A DNA stretch of 64,000 nt from Paracoccaceae bacterium (GCA_014872815.1 WKFK01000015.1:434001-498000); one strand, 5' to 3'. Counted from the stretch's first letter, positions 15,569-24,707 are shown. Translations and numbers: made by a program. The notes: generated by a model from the sequence alone, not told the origin.

Positions 15569-17576
15569 GACCTCAGAGTCTCAAGCCCCCCTCCGTCAGG
15601 CGCCATCAAAGCGCCGTGGCGCATCGGTGCGGATGCGCCTCTTGGCCATCGCGCTTCTGCCAACGCTGGTGATCATGCCGCTGTTTTTCATTGTGACGGC
15701 GGTCAACTGGTCCTCTCGCTTTGACAACCTGTTGATTGCAAAGGTGAATGGCGAGCTTACCATTGCGCAGCAGTACCTCAGCCAATTGTTGGAAAACAGC
15801 GACTTGCGGATGCAGGCCTTGGCGGAAAGCTCGGCCTTTGTGGATCGCGTGGTGTCCCAAGACCGCAATGCGGTTTTGACGCTTCTGGACACAAAGAAAG
15901 CCGAGATGGGGCTCGACTTTCTTTACTACATCAATGGCGATGGTGCGGTGTGGTCCTCACCCCGGTTTGTGGATGACATGGGGCTCACCAAATGGCCGGT
16001 GGTGTCGCAGGCCTTGGCCGGCACAGGCTCGGCGCAGATTGATATTTTTAGTGAGTTCGATCTGGGGCAAGTCTCTGACAACCTTGCGGAAAAAGCGCGG
16101 ATCAATCTGGTACCCACCCAGGCTGCCGTGCCAACGGAACGCACCGAAGAAACCCGGGGCATGGTGGTGCATGCCGCCACGCCGGTTGAAGGCAGCGGCC
16201 GCAGCGGAGCGCTGGTTGGGGGCGTGTTACTGAACCGCAATCTGACCTTCATCGATACGATCAACGATCTGGTGTACCCGACCGCGAGCCTGACCGAAGG
16301 CAGTCAGGGCACAGCGACACTTTTCTTAGAAGACGTAAGGGTTTCCACCAATGTGCGCCTGTTTCAGGACGAACGCGCCCTTGGCACTCGGGTGTCGGCG
16401 GCGGTCTATGAAACCGTGCTGGAACGCGGCGAGGTGTGGCTGGATCGGGCCTTTGTGGTGAACGACTGGTACATCTCCGCCTATGAGCCGATCATCGACA
16501 GCTTTGGGCAGCGGGTCGGGATGCTGTACGTAGGCTTTTTGGATCAGCCGTTTCGCGATGCAAAGTTCTCCACCATTCTGACTTTTGCCATTGCTTTTGT
16601 GGTTATCATCCTGATTTCTGTGCCAATTTTCCTACGTTGGGCACGGCAAATCTTTGCGCCTCTGGAGCGGATGGTACGGACCATTGGACGCGTAGAGGAC
16701 GGCGATCTGAACGCGCGGACGCGGGTTGAGGATGGCGGTGAAATTGGCCGTGTGGCGGCGCAGATGGACAACCTTCTGGAGCAAATTCAGGAGCGAGATC
16801 GGGAGCTTACACGGCGGGTGGTGGCTCGGACGCGGGACTTGGAGGATGCCAATAGGCGGCTTGAGGCGACCTCGAAACAGTTAGTTGTGTCGGAGAAATT
16901 GGCGGCTGTGGGCGAGATCGCGGCGGGGATTGCGCATGAGATCAACAATCCGGTGCAGGTGATTCAGGGCAATCTGGATGTTCTGCGGGTGCAGTTGGGT
17001 GACGATGCAGACCTGGTGAAGACTGAGCTGCAATTGATTGATGAACAGACGCATTCGATTTTCCTGATTGTGAACAAGCTCTTGCAGTTCACACGACCGG
17101 ACGAATATGCCGAAGGCAGTGAAGAACATCGCCCCGCCGACATCATCACCGACACGCTGCCACTGGTGCAGCATCTGCTGAGCAAGGGGCATATCGCGCT
17201 GGCGCTGGAGCTTGAAAGCATTAAGGCAATCTCGATCAACCGCACGGAGCTGCAACAAATCCTGATCAACCTGATGGTCAATGCGATCCACGCGATGCCC
17301 GACGGAGGGGCGCTGACCGTGGGGGCGTTGGACGCGGAGCGGGATGGAAGAGCGGGGGTTTTGGTTTTTGTGAAAGACACCGGTGTGGGCATGGCGCCGG
17401 AGCTTCTGACCCGGATTTTTGACCCGTTTTTCACAACAAAACAAGGCGAAGGCACCGGGTTGGGCCTGTCGATCACCCGCAAACTGGTGGAGCGCTACGA
17501 CGGAGAGATCGAGGCGGACAGTGTTGTCGGCCAAGGCACCGAATTCCGCGTGTGGTTCCCGGCGACATCGGCCTGA
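15561..17576 (+). CDS. Membrane sensor histidine kinase, partner of the upstream regulator
   Basis: 671 residues from ATG 15561, which overlaps the regulator stop. A first membrane helix (about residues 27-50) leads to a large periplasmic Cache-like sensor domain (to about 335). A second helix, a HAMP linker and a coiled coil follow. The dimerisation domain has the H-box GIAAGIAHEINNPVQ-like sequence with phospho-accepting H459, and the ATPase domain shows the N-box (NLMVNAIHAMPDGG), G1 (DTGVGM) and G2 (GTGLGLS). The architecture fits a kinase of the NtrB/DctB class sensing a periplasmic small molecule. The ligand is not evident from sequence; formate or a related metabolite is a guess from position. 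Confidence 0.88.
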   Translation: MTETSESQAPLRQAPSKRRGASVRMRLLAIALLPTLVIMPLFFIVTAVNWSSRFDNLLIAKVNGELTIAQQYLSQLLENSDLRMQALAESSAFVDRVVSQDRNAVLTLLDTKKAEMGLDFLYYINGDGAVWSSPRFVDDMGLTKWPVVSQALAGTGSAQIDIFSEFDLGQVSDNLAEKARINLVPTQAAVPTERTEETRGMVVHAATPVEGSGRSGALVGGVLLNRNLTFIDTINDLVYPTASLTEGSQGTATLFLEDVRVSTNVRLFQDERALGTRVSAAVYETVLERGEVWLDRAFVVNDWYISAYEPIIDSFGQRVGMLYVGFLDQPFRDAKFSTILTFAIAFVVIILISVPIFLRWARQIFAPLERMVRTIGRVEDGDLNARTRVEDGGEIGRVAAQMDNLLEQIQERDRELTRRVVARTRDLEDANRRLEATSKQLVVSEKLAAVGEIAAGIAHEINNPVQVIQGNLDVLRVQLGDDADLVKTELQLIDEQTHSIFLIVNKLLQFTRPDEYAEGSEEHRPADIITDTLPLVQHLLSKGHIALALELESIKAISINRTELQQILINLMVNAIHAMPDGGALTVGALDAERDGRAGVLVFVKDTGVGMAPELLTRIFDPFFTTKQGEGTGLGLSITRKLVERYDGEIEADSVVGQGTEFRVWFPATSA

Positions 17577-17610
17577 GATTCGGGGCAAAAGCCTCAAAAA
17601 CCGGTCCAAA

Positions 17611-17656
17611 ATTGCAACGTCGGTATTGTGTCGGTATCGCGACTGTATTGCAGAGG
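17611..17656 (+). repeat. Three tandem 11-bp units of a CGTCGGTATTG-type intergenic repeat
   Basis: Within the 138-nt gap between the kinase and exporter genes, three adjacent 11-mers read CGTCGGTATTG, TGTCGGTATCG and CGACTGTATTG, flanked by TTGCAA and CAGAGG. A related pair occurs at 49628-49669, sharing GTCGG-ATCGCG and GTATTGC-GAGG. One unit equals about one DNA helical turn. It lies 60-100 nt before the exporter start, where it could serve as a protein-binding array or be a dispersed repeat family. A 6-bp stem (GTTTTG / CAAAAC, 17662-17677) follows. Confidence 0.55.
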
Positions 17657-17714
17657 TGGCAGTTTTGCGGGCAAAACCGTTAACGCAGGGGCGTGAAGGC
17701 CAGATTTTTTAGAC

Positions 17715-19421
17715 ATGAATTCAAACGCGGATATATCAGACAGCGCCAGCAAGCCGGGTGTGGCCGACGTTTTGCGGCAGCGTGCAGAGGTGGCGCGGTT
17801 CCTGTTGGACGCCGGTCTGGGCCTGCGCGACCCTATTGTGTTCCTCACGTTGATCTCCGGGATAAGCCGTGCGGGCATGATCTTTGCCATCAATGAGACC
17901 GCGCGCAGCCATGCCGATGGCCTGGGTTGGTCGGTCTGGCTTTTGCTGCTCTGTGCGGTGGGCATGGTGGTGTCGGCGTACCTGCAAAAGGTGCGGGCCT
18001 TCACATTGATCACCCGTATTGAGGCGCAGATGCGCCTCCGCTTGTCCGAGCTGCTGCTGCGGGCCAACATCGATTTCCTGATCTCCGGGCAGCACGGCAA
18101 AGTCTATGGCGCGATGACGGCGGAGGTGAACCAACTGGCGCAGGCCGTGATCCATCTGGTGGAAGCGATTGGCGCGGCGATTGTGTTGCTGTTTGCCATT
18201 CCCTACCTGTTTTTTGTCAGTTGGATTGCCGGTGTTGCCGCGGTGGCCGCAATTGCGCTCGGCGGCATTGGCTTTGCCTTGATGGACGGCCCCGCGCGGG
18301 TCTGGGCCTTAAAGGCGTCCGACAGTTTTGCCGCTTATTGTGACCGGGTCAGCGACATGTTGGGCGGCTGGAAAGAGCTGCGGCTGCGGGCCAGTCGGCG
18401 CGCGGCGCTGGAGGCGGAAACCAAAGACGTGATCGCGGCGCAGGTGGCCCACAAGATGCGTTCCGAGCGGCTGTTTGCAGCCAGCACCGGCGGCGGGCAG
18501 GTCGCTGTGGCACTGTTGATGTGTTTTGTGGTGATCGTGCTGCCGCAGATGCAGGGCGGCGATGCGATTGTGATGTTTCAGGTGCTGACCATCATTTTTC
18601 TGGTGAACGGTCCCACGGAGCTGGTGTTCAACACTTTGCCGGTTTTGAGCCGGGCGGAGAACAGCTTTTACAAGATCAGAGCTGTGGAGGCGGAGTTAAG
18701 CGCGGCGCAGAGTTTGGCGCTGACGGCGGCGCCGACACTTTTGGAAAGCTTTGACGAGATTGCTCTGTGCGGGGTCGAAGCCAATGTTGGCGAGGCCCGA
18801 GACGGAGTAGTGCCGTTTCACCTAGGGCCCATTGACCTGACCTTCCACCCCGGCGAAACGGTGTTCATCTGCGGTGGCAACGGCTCTGGCAAAACCACGC
18901 TTTTGTCGTTGATAACCGGAATGCGGCATCCTGAGGCGGGAGAGATCACGCTGGATGGCGCGACGCTGACGGACAGCACGACCGCCAGCTATCGCGAGCT
19001 GTTTTCGGCGGTGTTTGCGCAGTACCACCTGTTTGACCATGCCTATGGGCTGACCGACGCGGAGCTGGGGGAATTGGAAACACGGATTGCGCAGCTGGGG
19101 CTGGCGCAGCGGGTGCAGTTGTTGGGCGACAAGTTTTCCAACACCTCCTTGTCGGCCGGGCAAAGTCGCCGTTTGGCGCTGGCCGTGGCCTTGGCGGAGC
19201 AGCGGCCGATAATTGTGCTGGATGAATTTGCCGCAGATCAGGACCCGGCCAACCGGGCGTTCTTCTATGACGTGTTGATGCCGGAATTATCGGCATCCGG
19301 GCGGCTTGTCTTAGCAGTGACACATGATGATCACCAATTTGGGAAATGTGATCGCTTGATCAAAATGGACGCGGGGCGCATCGTGTCAGATGAGCGTATG
19401 CCGCGCCGCAAAGAGGTTTGA
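17715..19421 (+). CDS. ABC exporter of the cyclic-peptide/siderophore (PvdE/SyrD-like) type
   Basis: 568 residues, a half-transporter with permease and ATPase fused. About six membrane segments span residues 30-320. The nucleotide-binding domain starts near residue 350, with Walker A CGGNGSGKTT (about 385-394), the signature LSAGQSRRLALA and Walker B PIIVLDEFAADQDP. The degenerate signature and the F-A-A-D-Q-D-P segment resemble the PvdE/SyrD 'cyclic peptide export' family and not MsbA. No NRPS gene is in the window. It is followed after 4 nt by a membrane protein and converges on the inositol-lipid operon, so lipid or lipopeptide export is possible. The substrate is unknown. Confidence 0.8.
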   Translation: MNSNADISDSASKPGVADVLRQRAEVARFLLDAGLGLRDPIVFLTLISGISRAGMIFAINETARSHADGLGWSVWLLLLCAVGMVVSAYLQKVRAFTLITRIEAQMRLRLSELLLRANIDFLISGQHGKVYGAMTAEVNQLAQAVIHLVEAIGAAIVLLFAIPYLFFVSWIAGVAAVAAIALGGIGFALMDGPARVWALKASDSFAAYCDRVSDMLGGWKELRLRASRRAALEAETKDVIAAQVAHKMRSERLFAASTGGGQVAVALLMCFVVIVLPQMQGGDAIVMFQVLTIIFLVNGPTELVFNTLPVLSRAENSFYKIRAVEAELSAAQSLALTAAPTLLESFDEIALCGVEANVGEARDGVVPFHLGPIDLTFHPGETVFICGGNGSGKTTLLSLITGMRHPEAGEITLDGATLTDSTTASYRELFSAVFAQYHLFDHAYGLTDAELGELETRIAQLGLAQRVQLLGDKFSNTSLSAGQSRRLALAVALAEQRPIIVLDEFAADQDPANRAFFYDVLMPELSASGRLVLAVTHDDHQFGKCDRLIKMDAGRIVSDERMPRRKEV

Positions 19422-19425
19422 GTTT

Positions 19426-20208
19426 ATGACTTTATCACAAGAGGCGCCAAGCCGGGCCACGGGGCTGGCGATGTTGGTGGCGCTGATCACCACCAGTTTT
19501 GTGACCGTGGTGGTGAATGTGCAGATGTATTCGGCGCGTTGGAAATTTGCGGCGTTTTACCCGGAGAAGGCCGCCGATCGGCCCTCCACGATCAGTGAAT
19601 CGATTGCTGACCCGCGCATTGGCGAGCCGTTTGCCGATTGGCTGCTACTCAGTGCGCCGCTGTTGTTTGTGGGGGTCACTTGTTTGATTGTGTCCACGTG
19701 GTGGGCGCTCAAGCTTGGTGGGCAGGTGACGGTCAAAATCACGCTGGTGACTTGGGTGTTGATCACGCTTCAGGCGATGGCCTCGGTGGGCATGGTGATC
19801 CTGAGCCAGTATCGCTTTCCGGATTTTCGCGATCAGCATATGGCGGGTAGCTATCTGTTCTTTTTCTCACAGGCCTTTGTGGTGGTTGCGGGGGAAATCC
19901 TATCGCGGGCCTATGCGGGCTTGGGCGCGGAGGGTCAGGTGGCTGGACGTATCTGGTCGCCGCGGTTTGCGCGCTGGCGGCGGACGTTCGTCTGGGTGCC
20001 GATTGTGCTTGGGCTGGTGTATCTGTGCCTGTTTCTGGGCAAGGGGTATGCGCCAGAGGCACTGCGCTATGAGGTTTATTGGGCCTATGTCAGCACGGAG
20101 CTTTTCCTGCTGAGCTCGTTTTTGTTTTACATGATGAGCTATGCGCCGGACATGTGGCGGGTGTGGAAGCGCGGCCGTGTGGGCTATTCGTCGCTGGAGG
20201 CGTCCTGA
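19426..20208 (+). CDS. Integral membrane protein of unknown function
   Basis: 260 residues from ATG 19426, ten bases after AAAGAGG. About six hydrophobic segments are visible, near residues 12-32, 65-85, 95-115, 130-155, 185-205 and 220-240. A conserved-looking extracytoplasmic stretch carries PSTISESIADPRIGEPF. The serine/isoleucine-rich S-E-S motif followed by P-x-x-G-x-x-F faintly recalls Frag1/DRAM/Sfk1-type proteins, but I would not assign it. It is co-transcribed with the ABC exporter and its 3' end overlaps the convergent CDP-alcohol phosphotransferase gene by 25 nt. Confidence 0.6.
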   Translation: MTLSQEAPSRATGLAMLVALITTSFVTVVVNVQMYSARWKFAAFYPEKAADRPSTISESIADPRIGEPFADWLLLSAPLLFVGVTCLIVSTWWALKLGGQVTVKITLVTWVLITLQAMASVGMVILSQYRFPDFRDQHMAGSYLFFFSQAFVVVAGEILSRAYAGLGAEGQVAGRIWSPRFARWRRTFVWVPIVLGLVYLCLFLGKGYAPEALRYEVYWAYVSTELFLLSSFLFYMMSYAPDMWRVWKRGRVGYSSLEAS

Positions 20209-20795
20209 GCGCGCAGCATTTGGCTGGCACGGCGGGCGCGTTGTAGCGCGGTGACATGGGCAAGAATGGCGAACCCTGCGAGGCCCCAGATAATGGCGGT
20301 GTCGCCGAGCACACCTGCGATTAGCAGCATGGCGCAGAGGTAGATCACGCGCTCCATCCGCTCAAAGAAGTCGGGCCAGTCGGTGTTGGACACGGGCATT
20401 TCGATGGCGGTGCGGGCTTTGGCGTAGGATGTGATGACCGAGCCGGAGAAACACGCCAGCGCCAGCGGCCAGGCGTCATGCATATGCGCCAACGTGGCGA
20501 GCACGGCGAGTTCTTGGTAGCGGTCGACCATGGCGTCAAAATAGCCGCCGGCTTTGGTGGACATGTTGCGGCGACGGGCGACAGCGCCGTCCAAGGCGTC
20601 AAACACAAAGGCCACGATCAGGGTTGCGCCGTAAACTGCGGGGGACTGGTGCCAGAGGTAGGCCAGGGACACGAGGATGATCAGCACCAGACCGATAAAG
20701 GTCACCTGATTGGGCGTCAGGCGGGCTTTGACCAAAGGCGTTGCCATGGCTTCCCACAGCGGGTCGATGGTGGATTTCATTAGGCCATCAATCAT
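20184..20795 (-). CDS. CDP-alcohol phosphatidyltransferase, phosphatidylinositol-phosphate-synthase-like
   Basis: 203 residues with about six membrane helices. The full family motif is present: D-A-L-D-G-A-V-A-R, then eight residues, G-G-Y-F-D, three residues, D-R-Y. The D-R-Y ending and small size resemble archaetidylinositol-phosphate synthases and the mycobacterial phosphatidylinositol-phosphate synthase, which use inositol-3-phosphate. I choose ATG 20795 because AAAGGA lies 6 nt upstream. It is the last gene of an operon that also encodes inositol-3-phosphate synthase and a CdsA-like enzyme, which supports transfer of inositol phosphate onto a CDP-activated lipid. Phosphatidylglycerol-phosphate synthase activity cannot be excluded from sequence alone. 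Confidence 0.8.
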   Translation of the reverse strand: MIDGLMKSTIDPLWEAMATPLVKARLTPNQVTFIGLVLIILVSLAYLWHQSPAVYGATLIVAFVFDALDGAVARRRNMSTKAGGYFDAMVDRYQELAVLATLAHMHDAWPLALACFSGSVITSYAKARTAIEMPVSNTDWPDFFERMERVIYLCAMLLIAGVLGDTAIIWGLAGFAILAHVTALQRARRASQMLRAQDASSDE

Positions 20796-20806
20796 GGCGT
20801 AGTCCT

Positions 20807-22333
20807 TTAGGTATAGCTGCGGATCGCGAGGCGGCGGATCTTGGCAAGACGCTCGGCGCGGTCGGTGAGCTGGGCGGTGCGTGTTGGGTTGGGGGCATAG
20901 CTCGCGGAGATGCGGGTTTTGAGCGTGGCGGCGGCGTCGCACACGCTGCCCGCCCAACCCATCAGCGGCGCGGCCAGCGTGGCGGTGCCAAGCATACCGG
21001 CGTGGCGGGCGGAGCAGACGCGGATGTCGCGGTTGAGCGCATCCGCCAGCGTTTGGGCAAACACCGGATCGGAGGCCACGCCGCCGACAATGGAGAGTGG
21101 GCCGGAGGTTTGGGTGCCTTTTTCGCGGGCGACTTTGGACATGGCCCAGCGGAGATTGAGCGCAACGCCTTCGATGGCGGCGCGGCGCAGGGCGGCTTTG
21201 TCGTGGTGCAGGCTGAGGCCATGGAACGTGCCGCGCAGGGCGGAGTTGTCCACCGGCACCCGTTCGCCCGCCAGCCAAGGCAGGAAGAACGGGTCATCTT
21301 CCTGTGGGGGTCCGATGTCGGCAAAGCGGGTGTCTTTGGCGCCGTTGCCGGTGAGTTGGCAGACCCAATCGAGCGCGGATCCGGCGTTTTCCTGGCTGGC
21401 GATCAACAGGGGACGGTGGTTCAGGCCGGAGGTGATGGTGGCGTAGGAATGCGCCACGGAGAGGCGGCGGTTGGGGAAGAAGCCTGCGATCCAGGCGGAG
21501 GTGGCGACAGAGATGTGCAGCGCGCCGTCGCTAACTTCGCCGGAGCCGAGCGCTGAGGCCATGACATCTGACGTGCCGCCCAGGACTTTTACGGTGGCGT
21601 CCAGACCAAGCTCTGCGGCAGCTTGGGGCGTGAGAGGGCCCACGATGGTGTCGGCCTGGGTGATGGGCGCCAGTTTGGCGCGGTCGATGCCAGTGAGGGC
21701 GCAGAGTGCATCGGACCAGCCTTCGCGGCCGGTACGGCTGTCCATGACCCAACTCAGGTTGGCGCTTTCGGGGCTGGTGGTCATTTCGCCGGTGGCGCGG
21801 TGCACCAACCAGTCTTTTACATCCACCATCCAGCGGGTTTTGGCGTAAATTTCCGGTTCCTGCTGCATCACCCAGAGCATTTTTGCGGTCGGGTCCATAC
21901 CGTTTTTTGCCGGCGCGCCATTGGCCAGGCGCAGCCATTTCAATAGGCGCGGGAGGTTGTAGCCATGCACCTCCGGGAAACCGCCGGTGAGGGTTTTGCC
22001 CAAAGGGGCGGCGCGTTTGTCGAGCCAGGTTAGGCACGGCCTTAAGGGCGCGCCATTGGCATCACAACAGACCAGCCCGCAGAGTTGTGAGGAAAACACC
22101 AGCGCGGCGGCGCGTTTGGACAGGTCCGGCACCTCTTGGCGCAAGGTGGAAAGCGCATGAGCCAATGCGCGCCACCAATCCTCAGGCGCCTGTTCGGCAA
22201 TGCCCCCGGTTTTCAGGACCAACGGATAGCTTTCGGTCACGCGGGCCAAAACGGAAAGGTTGCTGTCCACCACGCCGACCTTCACGCCGGAGGTGCCAAA
22301 GTCGGCTGATATGACCAAATCGCCTTGTGTCAC
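20807..22333 (-). CDS. FGGY-family carbohydrate kinase, substrate unknown
   Basis: About 508 residues, xylulokinase/glycerol-kinase fold. The N-terminal phosphate loop DFGTSGVKVGVVD and the second-domain segments VLGGTSDVMASALGSG and LSIVGGVASDPVFAQTLAD are clear. I start at GTG 22333, eight bases after GAGG. A GTG at 22342 would overlap that site. Members phosphorylate sugars or polyols with ATP in the cytosol. It sits 11 nt before the inositol-lipid transferase gene and 107 nt after the PimA-like gene, so the product may feed the head group or its glycosyl donor. Nothing in the sequence identifies the substrate. Confidence 0.85.
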   Translation of the reverse strand: MTQGDLVISADFGTSGVKVGVVDSNLSVLARVTESYPLVLKTGGIAEQAPEDWWRALAHALSTLRQEVPDLSKRAAALVFSSQLCGLVCCDANGAPLRPCLTWLDKRAAPLGKTLTGGFPEVHGYNLPRLLKWLRLANGAPAKNGMDPTAKMLWVMQQEPEIYAKTRWMVDVKDWLVHRATGEMTTSPESANLSWVMDSRTGREGWSDALCALTGIDRAKLAPITQADTIVGPLTPQAAAELGLDATVKVLGGTSDVMASALGSGEVSDGALHISVATSAWIAGFFPNRRLSVAHSYATITSGLNHRPLLIASQENAGSALDWVCQLTGNGAKDTRFADIGPPQEDDPFFLPWLAGERVPVDNSALRGTFHGLSLHHDKAALRRAAIEGVALNLRWAMSKVAREKGTQTSGPLSIVGGVASDPVFAQTLADALNRDIRVCSARHAGMLGTATLAAPLMGWAGSVCDAAATLKTRISASYAPNPTRTAQLTDRAERLAKIRRLAIRSYT

Positions 22334-22440
22334 GCGGCGCACCTCAAAAAACTATCGTCATAAAATAGCGCCTTTCACAGGCCAAAACCCTGAGACCGGT
22401 GTGACATGAGGGTGGCGAGTTTGGCAAGGGCCGGAACGCT

Positions 22441-23559
22441 TTAGGCCCGCGCGGCCAAGCCCTGTGCGTATAATTTCACGTATTCTGGGCCAACCGTGGC
22501 GACGTCAAACTCCATCGCGTGTTTGCTGGCCCATTTGGTCAATTGGGCGCGTTTGTCGGGATTGTTTGCCAGATGGATGAGGGTCCGCGCGAGGGCGGGG
22601 GCGTCGCCAGGCGGCACTAGCAGGTCCGCACCCGAGCCGGTCATCACGGTGGCAAAGCCTTCGTTGGCAGCGGCAACAGGCAGGGTGCCTGCGGCCATGG
22701 CCTCGATCAGCACAAGGCCAAAGCTTTCGCCATGCAGAGCAGGCGCGGCAAAGACATCGGCAGAGGCTATGAGCGCACGCGCTTCGGCATCGCTGGGCGG
22801 CGGCTGGAAGGATACGTGCGGCAGGGTGGCAGCTTGGGTGCGTAGGTCGGGTTCCTCTTCACCTTTGCCTGCGATGATCAATTCGGCGTTTGGGACGGTG
22901 GTGGTGACAGCGCGCCATGCGTCGAGCAGAACGGACACGCCTTTGCGGGCTTCCAGGCGGCCCATATAGACCACGCGGAAGGTCTCAGACGACTTGGCAG
23001 TCTCTCCAGCAGCGCGCCACTCTGACAGGTCGATGGTCGGCGGCAAGATGGCGGGCAGCGGATTGGCACCGGCAGCCTCCCATTGGCGATAGGGCGCCAT
23101 AGAGGGGACCACAACGCGGCTGATCCGGCGGTTGAAGTAATGCCCAACGCGGCGCAGGGCGGCAGACATTGGGTCGAAACCCGCGTTCTCCGGCAGGGTA
23201 GCGTGGAAGGTGGCGATGCTGGGCAATTTCAGGGCGCGCCACATCTGCCATGACAATAGTGGGGTCCATGGCGTGTGCATGTGAACGACATCCGCGCCCC
23301 AGTTGCGCAGGTCGGATACAGCGGCCTTGATCTCTCCGCGCGTGGCGCGGCTGACCTCAAAGCTGGTGCCATGGATCGACCACGGGCGGGCGGTTCCAAC
23401 TGTCATCAGGCCCTCTTCCGTGTGTCCGGGGTCGCCGGGCGGGGCGACAATGCGCACCTCATGGCCTTGGGTACGGCACCAAGCGGCGAGGTCACGGATG
23501 TTGCTTTGCACCCCGCCGGGGCGGTCCATGGCATAGGGTGTCAGCTGCACGATCTTCAT
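22441..23559 (-). CDS. GT4-family glycosyltransferase resembling phosphatidylinositol mannosyltransferase PimA
   Basis: 372 residues, GT-B fold. The N-terminus (MKIVQLTPYAMDRPGGVQSN, followed by an HEVRIVAPPG block) matches the P-Y-x-x-D-x-P-G-G-V-Q-S opening of PimA-type enzymes. The C-terminal domain has GRLEARKGVSVLLDAW, NAELIIAGKGEEEP and the donor-site motif HGESFGLVLIEAMAAGT. No signal or membrane span is present, so it works on the inner face of the membrane. PimA adds mannose to the inositol ring of phosphatidylinositol. The same operon makes inositol phosphate and its lipid transferase, so glycosylation of an inositol lipid is the best inference. Donor sugar unknown. It overlaps the LptG-like gene in ATGA. 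Confidence 0.8.
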   Translation of the reverse strand: MKIVQLTPYAMDRPGGVQSNIRDLAAWCRTQGHEVRIVAPPGDPGHTEEGLMTVGTARPWSIHGTSFEVSRATRGEIKAAVSDLRNWGADVVHMHTPWTPLLSWQMWRALKLPSIATFHATLPENAGFDPMSAALRRVGHYFNRRISRVVVPSMAPYRQWEAAGANPLPAILPPTIDLSEWRAAGETAKSSETFRVVYMGRLEARKGVSVLLDAWRAVTTTVPNAELIIAGKGEEEPDLRTQAATLPHVSFQPPPSDAEARALIASADVFAAPALHGESFGLVLIEAMAAGTLPVAAANEGFATVMTGSGADLLVPPGDAPALARTLIHLANNPDKRAQLTKWASKHAMEFDVATVGPEYVKLYAQGLAARA

Positions 23560-24707
23560 GGCAGGCTCCCTGTGTTGCGGCGTGGGCGTGGTAGGTAGCC
23601 GGCTTGATATAGTTGGAGGAGCGTGGCGAGGCCTAGCGCAAAGAGGGCGGGCAGTGTTGCTGCCAGCATGGGGGACAAGACGCCATGTATGCCAAGCGCC
23701 CAGAAGACTTTCACGGACACCACAGCGAGGTAGCCTACCGTGGCGAGCGCCAGCAGTTTGAACGGCGAAAGCCGGCGGCCTTGGGTGCCGAGGCTGGCAA
23801 GGCTCACACCGAGGAAGGCAAAGATGCCGGGCAGGAAGATCGCTACCTTGCGCACGGCGAGCGCGGTGGCGGCATCGGCAGCGGTTGGGGTGGCCTCGGA
23901 GGTGTCGGTGACAGCAATGACGCGGGCGACATCATTGGGCAGGTAGTAGCCGTCGATGCCGTACCAGCGCAGTTTTTCGAAAGAAATATTGAGCGCAAAG
24001 TCGAGAGTCGGTTCAAAGTCCGGCGGTTCGCTCACGCCAGGTTCCCAAATGGTCACGTTTTTGAGCGTCCAAACGTTGCGAAGTCCACGCGGTGTGACGG
24101 TCTCTGCATGCAGAACAAAGGTGAGGTCCGGCTGATCGATGCCGTCAAACAGCATGAGATTGCTGAGGTGGGCCTCTGGGCCACGCGTGACTGTGGCGCG
24201 CAGGGCACGGGTGTCCGTGCGCATCCATTGGGTGCCGACATCGGTGTTGTGGTAGCGATTGCCATAATCGCCCAGATTGGCCGCGACCTGCGCTTTCACC
24301 GCCGAAGGGCGTAACCAGTTTTCGCCGGCCATTTGCACGGTGCCAAGCAGCACGCCAGAGATCAGCAGCGCGGTCAGACGTAGGCTTGGGCTGGCACCTG
24401 CGGCGGCGAGCACCACATCGTCCAGCCGTTGGTGGCGCAAGAGGGTCACGACAAAGCCGCCTGCGACGCAGGCCATAGTGAGCAGGCGGGTCACGATGTC
24501 GGTGCTGCGGTAACCAATGTAGGGGAAGAGTACCTGCCACAGCGGGCTGTCCGTGGCCTCGGCGCGGGCGCGCACGGTGTCGAGCCATTTGGCCAGATCG
24601 ATGGAGAGGGCCACGACCAGCAGGATGAACATCATGAAGCTAATGGCGGCGAGATCGCCGCGCACCATGGCGCGCACGGCCAGGCCGGTGTGTCGCCGCC
24701 AGCTCAT
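23556..24707 (-). CDS. LptG/LptF-family permease (second of a pair)
   Basis: 383 residues from the ATG at 24707 that overlaps the upstream stop (ATGA). Topology follows the YjgP/YjgQ family: paired N-terminal helices (AISFMMFILLVVALSI; LTMACVAGGFVVTLL), a third helix, a large periplasmic beta-jellyroll-like domain (about residues 130-275), then three C-terminal helices. In the Lpt system such permeases, with LptB, extract lipopolysaccharide from the inner membrane. Here the gene is embedded between CdsA-like and PimA-like genes, not in the usual lptFG-lptD neighbourhood. A dedicated role in moving the operon's lipid product is therefore likely. It has no ATPase of its own in the operon. Confidence 0.8.
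   Translation of the reverse strand: MSWRRHTGLAVRAMVRGDLAAISFMMFILLVVALSIDLAKWLDTVRARAEATDSPLWQVLFPYIGYRSTDIVTRLLTMACVAGGFVVTLLRHQRLDDVVLAAAGASPSLRLTALLISGVLLGTVQMAGENWLRPSAVKAQVAANLGDYGNRYHNTDVGTQWMRTDTRALRATVTRGPEAHLSNLMLFDGIDQPDLTFVLHAETVTPRGLRNVWTLKNVTIWEPGVSEPPDFEPTLDFALNISFEKLRWYGIDGYYLPNDVARVIAVTDTSEATPTAADAATALAVRKVAIFLPGIFAFLGVSLASLGTQGRRLSPFKLLALATVGYLAVVSVKVFWALGIHGVLSPMLAATLPALFALGLATLLQLYQAGYLPRPRRNTGSLP

Noticed and set aside
17715-20208. Including the ABC exporter and membrane protein in the inositol-lipid operon
   Set aside because: They are on the opposite strand and only converge on it. A functional link is possible but not supported by structure of the locus.
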